From contig CALXBO010000076.1 of the NCBI GenBank assembly GCA_944386565.1, positions 1 to 64,000 of the forward strand: a stretch of 64,000 bases of DNA, written 5' to 3'. Each line of letters begins with the position of its first letter. Position 1 is the first letter of the stretch. Made by a program: the position numbers and the translations under genes. The DNA is from an uncultured Ruthenibacterium sp. GTDB taxonomy: Bacteria > Bacillota > Clostridia > Oscillospirales > Ruminococcaceae. Positions 8,456 to 16,446 of the stretch are shown piece after piece. The notes under the pieces are model-generated. The model had not been told where the DNA came from and did not search any database. It saw nothing but the letters and a program-made list of their open reading frames with translations.

Positions 8456-9161
8456 TGAGAAGCTCCTCCTCTTCCATCACGATATGAAGAAGTTCGTCGT
8501 AATTCTGAATGGTATACGTCGGTTTTACGCCTTTTTCAGGCAGTTCTGCATTTGTAAAATTGCACCAACAGGTCGCGAGACCCGCATTGTTGCCGCCGGC
8601 AATGTCCGCTTTCAGAGAATCCCCGATGACGAGGACTTTCGCACGATTGTCCACTCCGAGCTTGTCGAGGGCGTAATCGAAAATACGTCTGGACGGCTTG
8701 GAGGCTCCCACACGGCCGGAAATAAAGATTCCGTCAAACATATCCCCGAGCCCGGAACGTTCCAGCCGGCCGGACTGAACGCGCTCCACTCCGTTGGACA
8801 CCACCGCGATCGTTGCCACTTCCGCAAGTTCTTTCAGGGCGTCTGCCGCTCCCGGGAACGTCTCCGCGTGCTCCGACAGCGTTGTGAGATAGTGATCGTT
8901 GATCTTCACAGGATCGCCGTCCGCGCCGTACTCCTGCAAAAAAGATGCAAAGCGCTGTACAACCAGCTTTTCCTGACGGATCTCGCCGCGCTCCAATGCG
9001 GCCCAGAGTGAATCGTTGATCGTGCGATATTTTTCAATCGCCGTCTCATCATTGGGCAGAGAAAAATATGCAAGCGTTTCCCGGATTGCCGCATCCTCAG
9101 ACGCATGAAAATCCAGAAGCGTTCCGTCCACATCAAAAAGAAGGCAATGATAAAATGCCAA
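8409..9161 (-). CDS. HAD-superfamily hydrolase, YjjG-type nucleotidase
   Basis: Haloacid dehalogenase-like phosphatase of about 250 residues. Motif I is FDVDGTLLDF near residue 10 (nucleophile and acid/base Asp), motif II is SNGVER, motif III is the Lys in GASKPSRRIF, and motif IV is GDSLKADIAGG. The helical cap after motif I and the spacing resemble YjjG pyrimidine nucleotidases. The likely start is TTG 9161, about 9 bases after AAGGAG. An upstream GTG at 9170 overlaps that site. The 3' end overlaps the hydrolase start by 47 bases. Confidence 0.87.
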   Translation of the reverse strand: MAFYHCLLFDVDGTLLDFHASEDAAIRETLAYFSLPNDETAIEKYRTINDSLWAALERGEIRQEKLVVQRFASFLQEYGADGDPVKINDHYLTTLSEHAETFPGAADALKELAEVATIAVVSNGVERVQSGRLERSGLGDMFDGIFISGRVGASKPSRRIFDYALDKLGVDNRAKVLVIGDSLKADIAGGNNAGLATCWCNFTNAELPEKGVKPTYTIQNYDELLHIVMEEEELLNVGNPEKRHQFPIVQ

Positions 9162-9252
9162 TTTGAACACTCCTTCACGGTTGAAGAATCAACCGTTAAA
9201 TCATATTTTATTATCCTTTATTTTCTGCTCTTCGTCAAGTATATTCTCACGT

Positions 9253-9283
9253 AAAAAGGCCCGCTGTCATCAGCGGACCTTTC
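9253..9283 (-). terminator. Terminator after the small gene downstream of gpsA
   Basis: Minus-strand GGTCCGCTGATGACAGCGGGCC hairpin followed by TTTTTA. It closes the unit that contains gpsA and the small coupled gene. Confidence 0.8.
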
Positions 9284-9287
9284 CCTG

Positions 9288-9536
9288 TCAGATATCAACG
9301 ATCTCCTGTTCATATCCGGCGGTACCGGCAGGCTCGGATTCAGCTTCATTCTGCGCGGAAATCCGCACTCCCCAGTCCTCCCAGTCACCGTCGTCCAAGC
9401 GGAACGTCTTGTCGTCGACCGGACTGCTCTCGGTAAACCGGTTTTTCTCCTGCATGAGCGATCGCCCCCTTCCTGCCCCATAATATGAATCTGCAGACCG
9501 AAAGGTGACATCATCGTTCAAACGAAGGCTTGTCAT
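9288..9536 (-). CDS. Small acidic protein of unknown function coupled to gpsA
   Basis: An 82-codon reading frame whose ATG overlaps the gpsA stop as ATGA and which ends directly before a terminator. An internal ATG at 9455 gives a 55-residue alternative and has its own AAGGGGG site at good spacing. The residues are strongly acidic (FRLDDGDWEDWG in the middle, ending EQEIVDI), with no membrane segment or cysteine pair. I do not recognise it. Position between a coupled stop and a terminator supports a real gene, but the evidence is modest. Confidence 0.45.
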   Translation of the reverse strand: MTSLRLNDDVTFRSADSYYGAGRGRSLMQEKNRFTESSPVDDKTFRLDDGDWEDWGVRISAQNEAESEPAGTAGYEQEIVDI

Positions 9537-10495
9537 GCATCGAATTCGCCCTTTACACTGCGAGCGAACAAGTCCTGCAGCGCCTGTTTGGGCGGCGCTG
9601 CATCATAGAGAACAGCGTAAACTGTCCGGCAGATCGGAAGGTCGACATCGTATTTTTTACCCAATGCTACCAGGGCTTTTACTGTCGGAACACCCTCTGC
9701 AAGGCTTTCAAACTTCTCGCCTCGGATATAACATTCTCCGAACTTTCTGTTATGACTGTGCGCAGAAAACAGTGTCGCTTCGTAATCGCCGAGATGACAC
9801 AGTCCGTATGCAGACAGTTCACTTGCCCCCATTGCCTTCATCAGACGCGAGATCTCACGCGCACCGCGAGCCATCAAAGCGCCTTTCAGACTGGACAGAT
9901 TCAGGCCGTCCAGCATACCCGCGGCAATCCCGATCACGTTCTTGGCCGCGGCGCCCACTTCCGTCCCTGCGAGATCGTGTCCTTTGTAAAGGCGGATCAG
10001 TTCCGAGCTGAACGTATTGACAATGTATTCCGTCAGCGTAGGATCGGCGGAATCAACTACCATGCAGTTGGGGATACCGGCAGTAAAGTCCTGAACATGC
10101 CCGGGGCCGACCCAAACGGCAACCCCGACCGGCTGCTGAATGCACTCGCGGACAACTTCTGTCAACCGTTTGCCCGTTTCAATCTCCAGTCCTTTCATAC
10201 AAAGGATAAAGCGCTTTCCCTCCACCGGGAAATGATTGATCCGGCAGCACAGCGAACGCAGTTCCTGTGCGCTGATGGAAATAACAACCGTATCCGCGTA
10301 CTCCAAGGCTTCCTGTAAATCGCTTGTCAGACGAACGGAATCCGGCAGCGCGAGATATTCATTCGCACGATTCTCTTTCAGTGCACGAAGGCTGCGGGAG
10401 CCTTCTCTCCCCCACAGCAGAACCTCATTGTTTCTGCCGTGATACCATGCGAGAAAAGAGCCCCATCGTCCGCAGCCGAGTACAGAAATCTTCAT
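9533..10495 (-). CDS. gpsA: Glycerol-3-phosphate dehydrogenase [NAD(P)+]
   Basis: Makes sn-glycerol-3-phosphate from dihydroxyacetone phosphate for membrane phospholipid synthesis. The 320 residues have the N-terminal Rossmann loop VLGCGRWGSFLA (a GxGxxG in which Cys-Gly-Arg replaces the usual Ala-Gly-Ser), the CMKGLE region near residue 110, and the helical C-terminal domain with the catalytic Lys in GAAAKNVIGIAAG. The ATG at 10495 is about 10 bases after GAGGGAG. An in-frame TTG three codons earlier sits too close to that site. Its stop overlaps the small acidic gene. Confidence 0.93.
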   Translation of the reverse strand: MKISVLGCGRWGSFLAWYHGRNNEVLLWGREGSRSLRALKENRANEYLALPDSVRLTSDLQEALEYADTVVISISAQELRSLCCRINHFPVEGKRFILCMKGLEIETGKRLTEVVRECIQQPVGVAVWVGPGHVQDFTAGIPNCMVVDSADPTLTEYIVNTFSSELIRLYKGHDLAGTEVGAAAKNVIGIAAGMLDGLNLSSLKGALMARGAREISRLMKAMGASELSAYGLCHLGDYEATLFSAHSHNRKFGECYIRGEKFESLAEGVPTVKALVALGKKYDVDLPICRTVYAVLYDAAPPKQALQDLFARSVKGEFDA

Positions 10496-10522
10496 AATCT
10501 TCAAACTCCCTCTTTGCCACGG

Positions 10523-11752
10523 TTATTCCGTCGGCACTGTTTCATTTTCCTGGCCGTTTCCCGGATCAACGACTTCAGGCACCGACTCGGAAGGAACGGT
10601 CGGTTCTGTAAAAGAACTCGCCGGAATCTCACTGGAGCTCGAAGGCGCGGGCGGAATTGACGAGGATGACGAAACAACAGGCGCCGAGGAGGATGAAGTC
10701 ACCGCACTGGAGCTGCTCGCAGGAGCCGCAGAAGAACTGGACGAAACCGGCGCAGACGACGAAGAAGAACTCAAACTGCTGGAGGAGCTTGACGAGCTCG
10801 ACGAAGAGGAGGAACTTGACGAACTCGCGGAAGACGAACTCGAAGACGCAACCTCAGATGCAGGCGGCTCGGCGCGTTCAGGTACGTTTGTCACCGTGGG
10901 GCGCCGATCCTCGGTCTCATAGGCATGTGTGCGCACATATTCCAGAAGCACTTCGGCGCCCTTCTGGCTGAAATGCAGGCCGTCCGAGTCAAAGTAATTG
11001 CTCACGGCATATCCGCTGTCATCCTTGAGCAATTCGCTCGTATTCAGGAATTTCAAGCCCATTTCTTCCGCCAAGTCGACCAGCGCCTTGTTGAATTCAT
11101 CGATGATCTCCATCGAAACATCCTGATATTCAGTAACTCTGGCGCGCGGGGGAATCGCCGCAATGATGATATCGCAATACGGATATGCGTCCTGAATGGC
11201 TTCAATGCTCTTGCGATACGTCGAGATAAACGAATCCACCGAGGAAGTACCGTCGGCATTGTTTGTACCGAACATCATCACGACGCGGCGTGGCTGGACG
11301 CGTTCAATGGCATCCGGGATCGTGTAGGCAGCTGCGCTGTCTTTAAAATACACCACTTTGGAGGCGGGAACGCCCTCGATTCCCATACCTTCCTTGCCCA
11401 TATAGTTTTCCAGATCAATCAATTCATACATATACAGACGGACTGTATTGGAATCCCCGATGAACAGCGTATCATCCAGATAGTTCTGCCCGGCATCATC
11501 CGTCTCGGCAAGGATCGTCTGTGCGTACTCTTCAACGTCAATGCTCTGAGCATCTTTATCGTAACTGTCACTGGAAGAAGCGTCTGTTTCATTTTTCGCC
11601 GTGCTGAAAATCAGCAGGCTGGAAATGATGACGACGAGCAAAAAAACGAGCCCGCATGCCCCCAGCATGTACACGGCTTTTTTCTGCTTGTCAGGCAGCC
11701 GGCTGAAATCCCGGATCGAAAAAGATGTCTTTGATTCCTTTGAGTCTCTCAA
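10523..11752 (-). CDS. Membrane-anchored SGNH/GDSL hydrolase with serine-rich tail
   Basis: 409 residues in three parts: a short basic N-terminus with one transmembrane helix (about 28-50), an extracytoplasmic SGNH domain (about 85-285), and a low-complexity C-terminus (about 295-400) dominated by Ser with Ala, Pro and Val. Block I is FIGDSNTVRLYMYE, with Ser as presumed nucleophile. Block III is MFGTNNADG, and the Asp-His pair is in DGLHFSQKGAEV. Such proteins often act on cell-wall glycan O-acyl groups, but the substrate is not shown here. The start is TTG 11752, 6 bases after AAGGTGA. The serine run is purely coding and continuous in frame, ending in a short acidic tail. Confidence 0.83.
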   Translation of the reverse strand: MRDSKESKTSFSIRDFSRLPDKQKKAVYMLGACGLVFLLVVIISSLLIFSTAKNETDASSSDSYDKDAQSIDVEEYAQTILAETDDAGQNYLDDTLFIGDSNTVRLYMYELIDLENYMGKEGMGIEGVPASKVVYFKDSAAAYTIPDAIERVQPRRVVMMFGTNNADGTSSVDSFISTYRKSIEAIQDAYPYCDIIIAAIPPRARVTEYQDVSMEIIDEFNKALVDLAEEMGLKFLNTSELLKDDSGYAVSNYFDSDGLHFSQKGAEVLLEYVRTHAYETEDRRPTVTNVPERAEPPASEVASSSSSSASSSSSSSSSSSSSSSSSLSSSSSSAPVSSSSSAAPASSSSAVTSSSSAPVVSSSSSIPPAPSSSSEIPASSFTEPTVPSESVPEVVDPGNGQENETVPTE

Positions 11753-11763
11753 TGCTTGTCACC

Positions 11764-12417
11764 TTACTGATTGAAATGTAAAGACAAAAAGTCTCCGAGT
11801 TCTTTCGGAGATTTGCAGAGCGCTAAGGGCTGATACGCGGAAAGCTCCGCCTCATCACCGTATCCGTACAAAACGCCTACAGCGGGCAAACCACACCGGG
11901 CAGCCCCCTCCATATCATGGAAGCGATCTCCGATCATTACGCCGTGCCTTCCCTGTGCTTCAAGGGCAGGCAAAATCGATCTCAGGACTTCTTCTTTTGT
12001 CTCGATCGATCCGTCCGCCGAAGAACCTCCGATCAGATCAAAAAACGGCGTCAGTTCAAACCGGTCCAAGATCGTCACCGCCGCTTCGCGCAGTTTGGAG
12101 GTGGCGAGACATACCGTCCAGCCCTGCTCTTTCAACTGACGGAACACGTCCGGAATTCCCGGATACACCGCGCAGCGGTAGATTCCGTCTTCAGCATACC
12201 GCCGGCGGTAAATCTCCACGCAACGATCCACCTCCTCAGGGCGGACCAGACGGGCAAAACTTTCACTCAGCGGCGGCCCGAGAAACGCCCGCATCTGTTC
12301 GCGCGGATAGGAAATACCGAACTGCGACAACGTATAATCGAACGTTGCGGTAATACCGGGCTCGGAATCAATAATTGTGCCGTCAAGGTCGAACAGCGCT
12401 GCATTCAACTGTGTCAA
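11764..12417 (-). CDS. HAD hydrolase, phosphoglycolate phosphatase-like
   Basis: About 217 residues with HAD motif I FDLDGTIIDSEPGI, a helical cap, motif II ATSKLREAA, a motif III Lys in the IETKEEVLRS region and motif IV IGDRFHDMEGA. Gph/PpaX-type enzymes dephosphorylate 2-phosphoglycolate or pyrophosphate; the substrate is not fixed by sequence. The start is given as TTG 12417, about 7 bases after AAGGGAG. A longer form from ATG 12447 would overlap the ABC ATPase stop as ATGA. It lies last in the ABC importer unit. Confidence 0.85.
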   Translation of the reverse strand: MTQLNAALFDLDGTIIDSEPGITATFDYTLSQFGISYPREQMRAFLGPPLSESFARLVRPEEVDRCVEIYRRRYAEDGIYRCAVYPGIPDVFRQLKEQGWTVCLATSKLREAAVTILDRFELTPFFDLIGGSSADGSIETKEEVLRSILPALEAQGRHGVMIGDRFHDMEGAARCGLPAVGVLYGYGDEAELSAYQPLALCKSPKELGDFLSLHFNQ

Positions 12418-12443
12418 ATTCACTTCTCCCTTTTGCAGCGACA

Positions 12444-13223
12444 TCATGCGAGAAGCATTCTGTCGCTGCTGATATCTTCGAATCGCTTGAGCAGATCGCT
12501 GACGTGAAGATTTTTCTTTTCCTCTCCGGAAACATCAAAAATAATATTTCCTTCATTCATCATGATCAAACGGTTTCCGTAGCGGATGGCGTCTTTCATA
12601 TTATGCGTCACCATCAGCGTGGAAAGATGGTTTTCCGAAACGATCCGATCCGTAATGTCCAGCACTTTCTGCGCGGTCTTCGGATCGAGCGCCGCCGTGT
12701 GCTCATCCAAAAGCAGCAACTTCGGCTGCTGCAGAGTCGCCATCAGAAGCGTCAGCGCCTGGCGCTGACCTCCGGAAAGAAGCCGCACTTTGTTGGTCAT
12801 GCGATTTTCCAGGCCGAGATCCAGCATCTTCAGCTTTTCACGGTACAGCGCGCGCTCCGCGTTGGAAATCCCCCACCGCAAACCGCGTGATTTGCCGCGG
12901 CGATATGCCATTGCCAGGTTCTCTTCAATTCCCATGTTGCCTGCGGTTCCCATCATGGGATCCTGAAACACGCGTCCCAGATACGCGGCGCGTTTGTACT
13001 CAGGCTTTTTGGTGACATTCTCCCCGTCGATCAGAATGGACCCCTGATCGACCGAATAAACGCCTGCAATCAGGTTCAGCATCGTGGATTTGCCCGCACC
13101 GTTGCCGCCGATCACCGTAACAAAATCGCCGTCGTTCAGCGTAAAGTTCAGATTCTGAATCGCCTTCTTCTCATTGATGGTGCCGGGATTAAACACTTTA
13201 TAGATATTTTTCAGTTCCAGCAT
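12444..13223 (-). CDS. ABC importer ATPase, TrpXYZ-type
   Basis: Cytoplasmic ATPase of about 259 residues that powers the neighbouring permease. It has Walker A GGNGAGKSTMLNL, the Q-loop region VFQDPMMG, signature LLSGGQRQALTLL, Walker B LLLLDEHTAALD and the H-loop VTHNMKDA. The Walker B acid followed by HTAALD is characteristic of the group that works with PF04392 binding proteins. The ATG at 13223 is 8 bases after AAAGGAG, and the gene lies 5 bases after the permease stop. Confidence 0.92.
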   Translation of the reverse strand: MLELKNIYKVFNPGTINEKKAIQNLNFTLNDGDFVTVIGGNGAGKSTMLNLIAGVYSVDQGSILIDGENVTKKPEYKRAAYLGRVFQDPMMGTAGNMGIEENLAMAYRRGKSRGLRWGISNAERALYREKLKMLDLGLENRMTNKVRLLSGGQRQALTLLMATLQQPKLLLLDEHTAALDPKTAQKVLDITDRIVSENHLSTLMVTHNMKDAIRYGNRLIMMNEGNIIFDVSGEEKKNLHVSDLLKRFEDISSDRMLLA

Positions 13224-13228
13224 GCGAC

Positions 13229-14122
13229 TCACTCCTTTCCTGCCGCCACAGGTGCGATCTTTGTCTTTGTGAATTTCTTTTGCAGCGTCGGAATGCTGAG
13301 CGCAAGAGCCACCGTCACAGCACTGAAGAGCTTCATGTCTTCCGTGGACAGGCCAAGCTGAAGCACGAAGGCAATGACGATCTGATAAATCACAGAGCCC
13401 GCAACGATAGAGCTCAGCTGATAGGCAAAATTGAACCGTGCTCCGAACACGACTTCACCGATAATCACACTGGCAAGGCCGATCACGATCGCGCCGCGCC
13501 CCATATTGACGTTTGCACTGCCCTGATACTGAGCAAGGAAGCCGCCCGCAAAACCGACCAGACCGTTGGAAAGGACCAGGCCGATGATCTTCATGGAATC
13601 GGTGTTCACACCCTGAGCGCGCACCATTTTGCGGTTATTGCCCGTAGCACGGATGGCACAGCCGAGCTCTGTGCCAAAAAACCAATAAAGAACGGCAATG
13701 ACTGCAACAATTACGAGGAATCCGATGGCCAGGGCCATGGGGATATTACCGAGACTGATCACAACAGGCTGACGCAGAAGCGCAACGCTGGATTTTCCCA
13801 TGATCCGGAGGTTGATGGAATACAATCCGAGCTGTGTGAGGATACCGGCAAGAATGGCCGGAATTCTGAGGCGGGTATGCAGAAAACCTGTCACCAAGCC
13901 TGCTGCCATACCGGCCAGCGCCGCAAAAAGAAGCGAAACGATCGGATGGAATCCGGCCAGGATCAGCATGGCGCTTGTCGCACCGCCGGTACACAGGCTG
14001 CTGTCCACAGTAAGGTCTGCGATATCAAGAAGCTTATAGGTCACATACACGCCGAGTGCCATAACACCCCAGATCAACCCCTGGGCAGTTGCACCCGGGA
14101 TCGACGCCAGAATACCTCCCAT
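13229..14122 (-). CDS. ABC importer permease, TrpXYZ-type
   Basis: Integral membrane protein of about 297 residues with eight or more hydrophobic segments, of the branched-chain amino acid/BMP permease superfamily. It has LTVDSSLCTGGATSAML near residue 50 and GLVLSNGLVGFAGGFLAQYQG in the middle. The start is placed at ATG 14122, about 10 bases after AAGGA; the earlier ATG at 14155 has no Shine-Dalgarno. It forms a binding protein-permease-ATPase set with its neighbours. A terminator and candidate promoter lie upstream. Confidence 0.9.
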   Translation of the reverse strand: MGGILASIPGATAQGLIWGVMALGVYVTYKLLDIADLTVDSSLCTGGATSAMLILAGFHPIVSLLFAALAGMAAGLVTGFLHTRLRIPAILAGILTQLGLYSINLRIMGKSSVALLRQPVVISLGNIPMALAIGFLVIVAVIAVLYWFFGTELGCAIRATGNNRKMVRAQGVNTDSMKIIGLVLSNGLVGFAGGFLAQYQGSANVNMGRGAIVIGLASVIIGEVVFGARFNFAYQLSSIVAGSVIYQIVIAFVLQLGLSTEDMKLFSAVTVALALSIPTLQKKFTKTKIAPVAAGKE

Positions 14123-14176
14123 AATTACCCCGTCCTTTTTGTTTGGTTTGCGCATTTTATGTACGCAGATAGATAT

Positions 14177-14204
14177 AGTATATCACAAAAGCGGCGTCAG
14201 GCAA
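14177..14204 (-). promoter_or_regulatory. Candidate internal promoter of the permease-ATPase genes
   Basis: Minus-strand TTGCCT (14199-14204), 16-base spacer, TATACT (14177-14182), with TGA ahead of the -10. The -35 and spacer overlap the second half of the preceding hairpin. Confidence 0.45.
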
Positions 14205-14222
14205 AGACCCGACGCCGCTTTT
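14187..14222 (-). terminator. Terminator/attenuator between binding protein and permease
   Basis: Near-perfect hairpin AAAAGCGGCGTC / GACGCCGCTTTT with a 12-base loop. On the minus strand it ends in TTTTG. It lies 25 bases past the binding-protein stop and should make the binding protein more abundant than the membrane parts, a common arrangement in ABC importers. Confidence 0.75.
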
Positions 14223-14246
14223 CACACATTCACAGTACCGGAAACA

Positions 14247-15266
14247 TCAACCCAGCAGATCTTCCGGGATCTCCAGACCGATCGCAGCACAGTTCTCTTC
14301 GTTGACTGCAAATTCCAGATCCTCTGCTGCGGCAAACTGGACCGGCATCGTCGAGATATCCGCTCCGTTCACAAGGATCTCAATCGCCTGCTCCGCGGCA
14401 AGTTTGCCGAGGTTGTAATAGTTGATGCCGTATGTTGCCGTACCGCCGGATTCCACCATACCGCTCTCACCGCAAATCACGGGAATTCCCGCACCCTCGG
14501 TGACAAGCGCCGCAGTCGGCATATTCTCAGCGAACAGATTGTCGGTGGGGACATAGATCGCATCGACCTCGCCGACCGCTTTCGTCGTGACCGGCTGAAT
14601 CTCGTTGACGTCCGCAACCGTATACTCGTTCACGGTCAGGCCGCGCTCTTCAAATGCAGCACGTGCGAGCTCTGCCTGAAGTGTCGAGTTGTCCTCAGCG
14701 GAGCAATACAGGATGCCGACCGTCTGTGCGTCCGGAACAAGTTTCACGAGCAGATCCGCCTGCTCATCGATCGGATTCATATCAGACGTACCGGACACGT
14801 TCCCGCCCGGGACTTCATCGCTTTCCACAAGGCCTGCGCTGACAAAATCCGTAACCGCAGTGGCAAGAATGGGAATTTCCGTCGTTGCCTGCGCGGCAGC
14901 CTGTGCAGCCGGAGTTGCAATCGCAAGGATCAGATCCACATCGTCATTGACGAATTTCGTGGCGATCGTCGCGCAATTCGGGATCTCTCCCTGAGCATTC
15001 TGCACCTCAATATTGTCCTCGCTGAAACCGGCTTCAACCAGCGCGTCAATGAAACCTTCGCGGGCAGAATCAAGCGCCTCATGCTCACTGAGCTGCATGA
15101 TGCCGATGCGGCATTCCGCAGGATCCTTCCCTGCTGCCGCAGCCGAAGCACTCACCGACTCGGCCGCCCCGGACGATGCCACAGCAGAAGACGGCGTCGT
15201 CCCACCACAGGCCGCAAGCCCAAGCGCCAGTGCTGCCGCCAGAATGACGGAAACGGACTTTTTCAT
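14247..15266 (-). CDS. ABC importer substrate-binding lipoprotein (PF04392, TrpX-like)
   Basis: Surface lipoprotein of about 339 residues that captures the substrate for the adjacent permease. MKKSVSVILAAALALGLAACGG is a clear lipoprotein signal with lipobox LAAC and is why ATG 15266 (after GAGGGGG) was chosen over an upstream in-frame start. A Ser/Ala-rich linker leads into two alpha/beta lobes with RIGIMQLSEHEALD, IPILATAVTDFVSAGL and YVPTDNLFAENM. TrpX-family proteins bind tryptophan or related aromatic compounds, but specificity varies and is not certain here. The protein is intact. Confidence 0.9.
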   Translation of the reverse strand: MKKSVSVILAAALALGLAACGGTTPSSAVASSGAAESVSASAAAAGKDPAECRIGIMQLSEHEALDSAREGFIDALVEAGFSEDNIEVQNAQGEIPNCATIATKFVNDDVDLILAIATPAAQAAAQATTEIPILATAVTDFVSAGLVESDEVPGGNVSGTSDMNPIDEQADLLVKLVPDAQTVGILYCSAEDNSTLQAELARAAFEERGLTVNEYTVADVNEIQPVTTKAVGEVDAIYVPTDNLFAENMPTAALVTEGAGIPVICGESGMVESGGTATYGINYYNLGKLAAEQAIEILVNGADISTMPVQFAAAEDLEFAVNEENCAAIGLEIPEDLLG

Positions 15267-15437
15267 AATAAACAAACCCCCTCGCGGAACGTGCCGGCCA
15301 TCCCTCCAACCGCGCCGTTCCTTTATTGCATTAAAGCATATCACATCCTTTCAAAAAAAGACAGCGGAATTGTAACCAAAAAGAAGTTGCAACACCGCTG
15401 CGTTTTTGTATTTTTATACAATTATTATGCGGATTGC

Positions 15438-16349
15438 TCAGTTTGACACACGCGAAGAAAGAATTTTCAGAACACGCGAAGACGCATCCATGTGAACAGC
15501 CTTTCCAAGCGGAACGGACAGGCACGGGGCATCCGGCCCGAGCGACGCGCCGAACAGGACCGGCTTTCCCTCGTCCAGAATCAGATCCTGCGCAAACGAA
15601 ACAGCTGCAGAAGAACAACGTGCAAACTTACCCAGAAGCACACCGGAACAGTCCTCAAATTTTCCGGCGTGTTTGAGCTGAACGAGCATTCGGTTCACTC
15701 TCTCGGGAGAGTCTTCCAGAGAATCCAGCATCAGAATGCAATCTTTGGCTTTGATCTCGTACGGCGTACCGAGTGTTGCGCACACGGATTCCAGCGTTCC
15801 TCCGATCAGCTCGCCTTCACACACGCCCTTTGCAAGCGTCGTCATGGCCTGTTCCTGCGAACACAGCGGGTCCGGCCATTCGGTCCCGAACAGCATATCG
15901 CTCAGAAGCGTTTTGGTGTGGAGTTCCATCTCACTCCATGCAATTTTCCCGAGATCCGGCGTTTGAATCGTTGTCAGCCCGGACAGGCTGTTGTACGCCA
16001 TGTGCAGAGGTGACGCTGAAATCGGACCGCAGAAAAGTTTCGGATGCATTGCCGCCGTGCGGAACCGGAGTTTCTGCATCAGGCGGAATGCACTCTCATT
16101 GCATCCGATCGCCCAGATCGCACGAATCCCGGCGTCAAAAAAAGCATGGTTCAAATCGTCCGCCCGCGCGGTGTCTTCAAAGGTCGCCTGAATGGGTCGC
16201 TTCCGGCACGAGGGAAAGACAACGGGAACCAGATGCATTTCACTTGCGGTTCTCGCAGCCACCTCCGCCTGTGCGGATTCGTTTAATCCGCACGGAGCAA
16301 CGATGGCAACGGTATCTCCGCTTTTTAAAGGCTGAACTGCTTGAAGCAT
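15438..16349 (-). CDS. S66 (LD-carboxypeptidase) homologue with altered catalytic residues
   Basis: About 303 residues with the S66 fold signatures: GDTVAIVAPCG at the N-terminus, HPKLFCG, GGTLESVCATLGTPYEI and VNRMLVQLKHAGKF. True S66 enzymes cut the L,D bond of murein tetrapeptides using Ser-Glu-His. Aligned by eye to well-known members, the nucleophile motif GYSD reads GPIS (Ser to Ile), the LFIED Glu position reads LMLDS (Glu to Asp) and the GH of the catalytic His reads GP (His to Pro). The usual GGYG loop reads IGCN. It is therefore probably a non-catalytic relative or has a different activity. The frame is undamaged. AAAGGAG lies somewhat far (about 13 bases) from the ATG. Confidence 0.78.
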   Translation of the reverse strand: MLQAVQPLKSGDTVAIVAPCGLNESAQAEVAARTASEMHLVPVVFPSCRKRPIQATFEDTARADDLNHAFFDAGIRAIWAIGCNESAFRLMQKLRFRTAAMHPKLFCGPISASPLHMAYNSLSGLTTIQTPDLGKIAWSEMELHTKTLLSDMLFGTEWPDPLCSQEQAMTTLAKGVCEGELIGGTLESVCATLGTPYEIKAKDCILMLDSLEDSPERVNRMLVQLKHAGKFEDCSGVLLGKFARCSSAAVSFAQDLILDEGKPVLFGASLGPDAPCLSVPLGKAVHMDASSRVLKILSSRVSN

Positions 16350-16396
16350 TATGACTGTTTCTCTCCTTTTTACGCATTTGCGCAGCCGATATCCGA

Positions 16397-16426
16397 TTGC
16401 CTTTCAGTCTGCGCGTGTGATATACT
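16397..16426 (+). promoter_or_regulatory. Promoter of the DUF1836 gene
   Basis: TTGCCT (16397-16402), 18-base spacer, TATACT (16421-16426) with TGA directly ahead (extended -10), followed within 10 bases by the AGAGGTG ribosome-binding site. Confidence 0.6.
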
Positions 16427-16446
16427 GAAAACAAGAGGTGTTTTCC

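Noticed and set aside
10620..10860. Serine-codon run as a sequencing or repeat artefact
   Set aside because: Frame stays open with mixed serine codons and ends in a normal tail, so it is genuine low-complexity protein.
15340..15437. TTGTAT/ATACAA hairpin and T-rich stretch as a riboswitch for the ABC importer
   Set aside because: Short palindrome only; none of the known aptamer cores is present.
14139..15446. Plus-strand frame of 435 codons opposite the binding-protein gene
   Set aside because: Shadow frame caused by GC-rich third positions; it crosses a terminator and has no recognisable domain.
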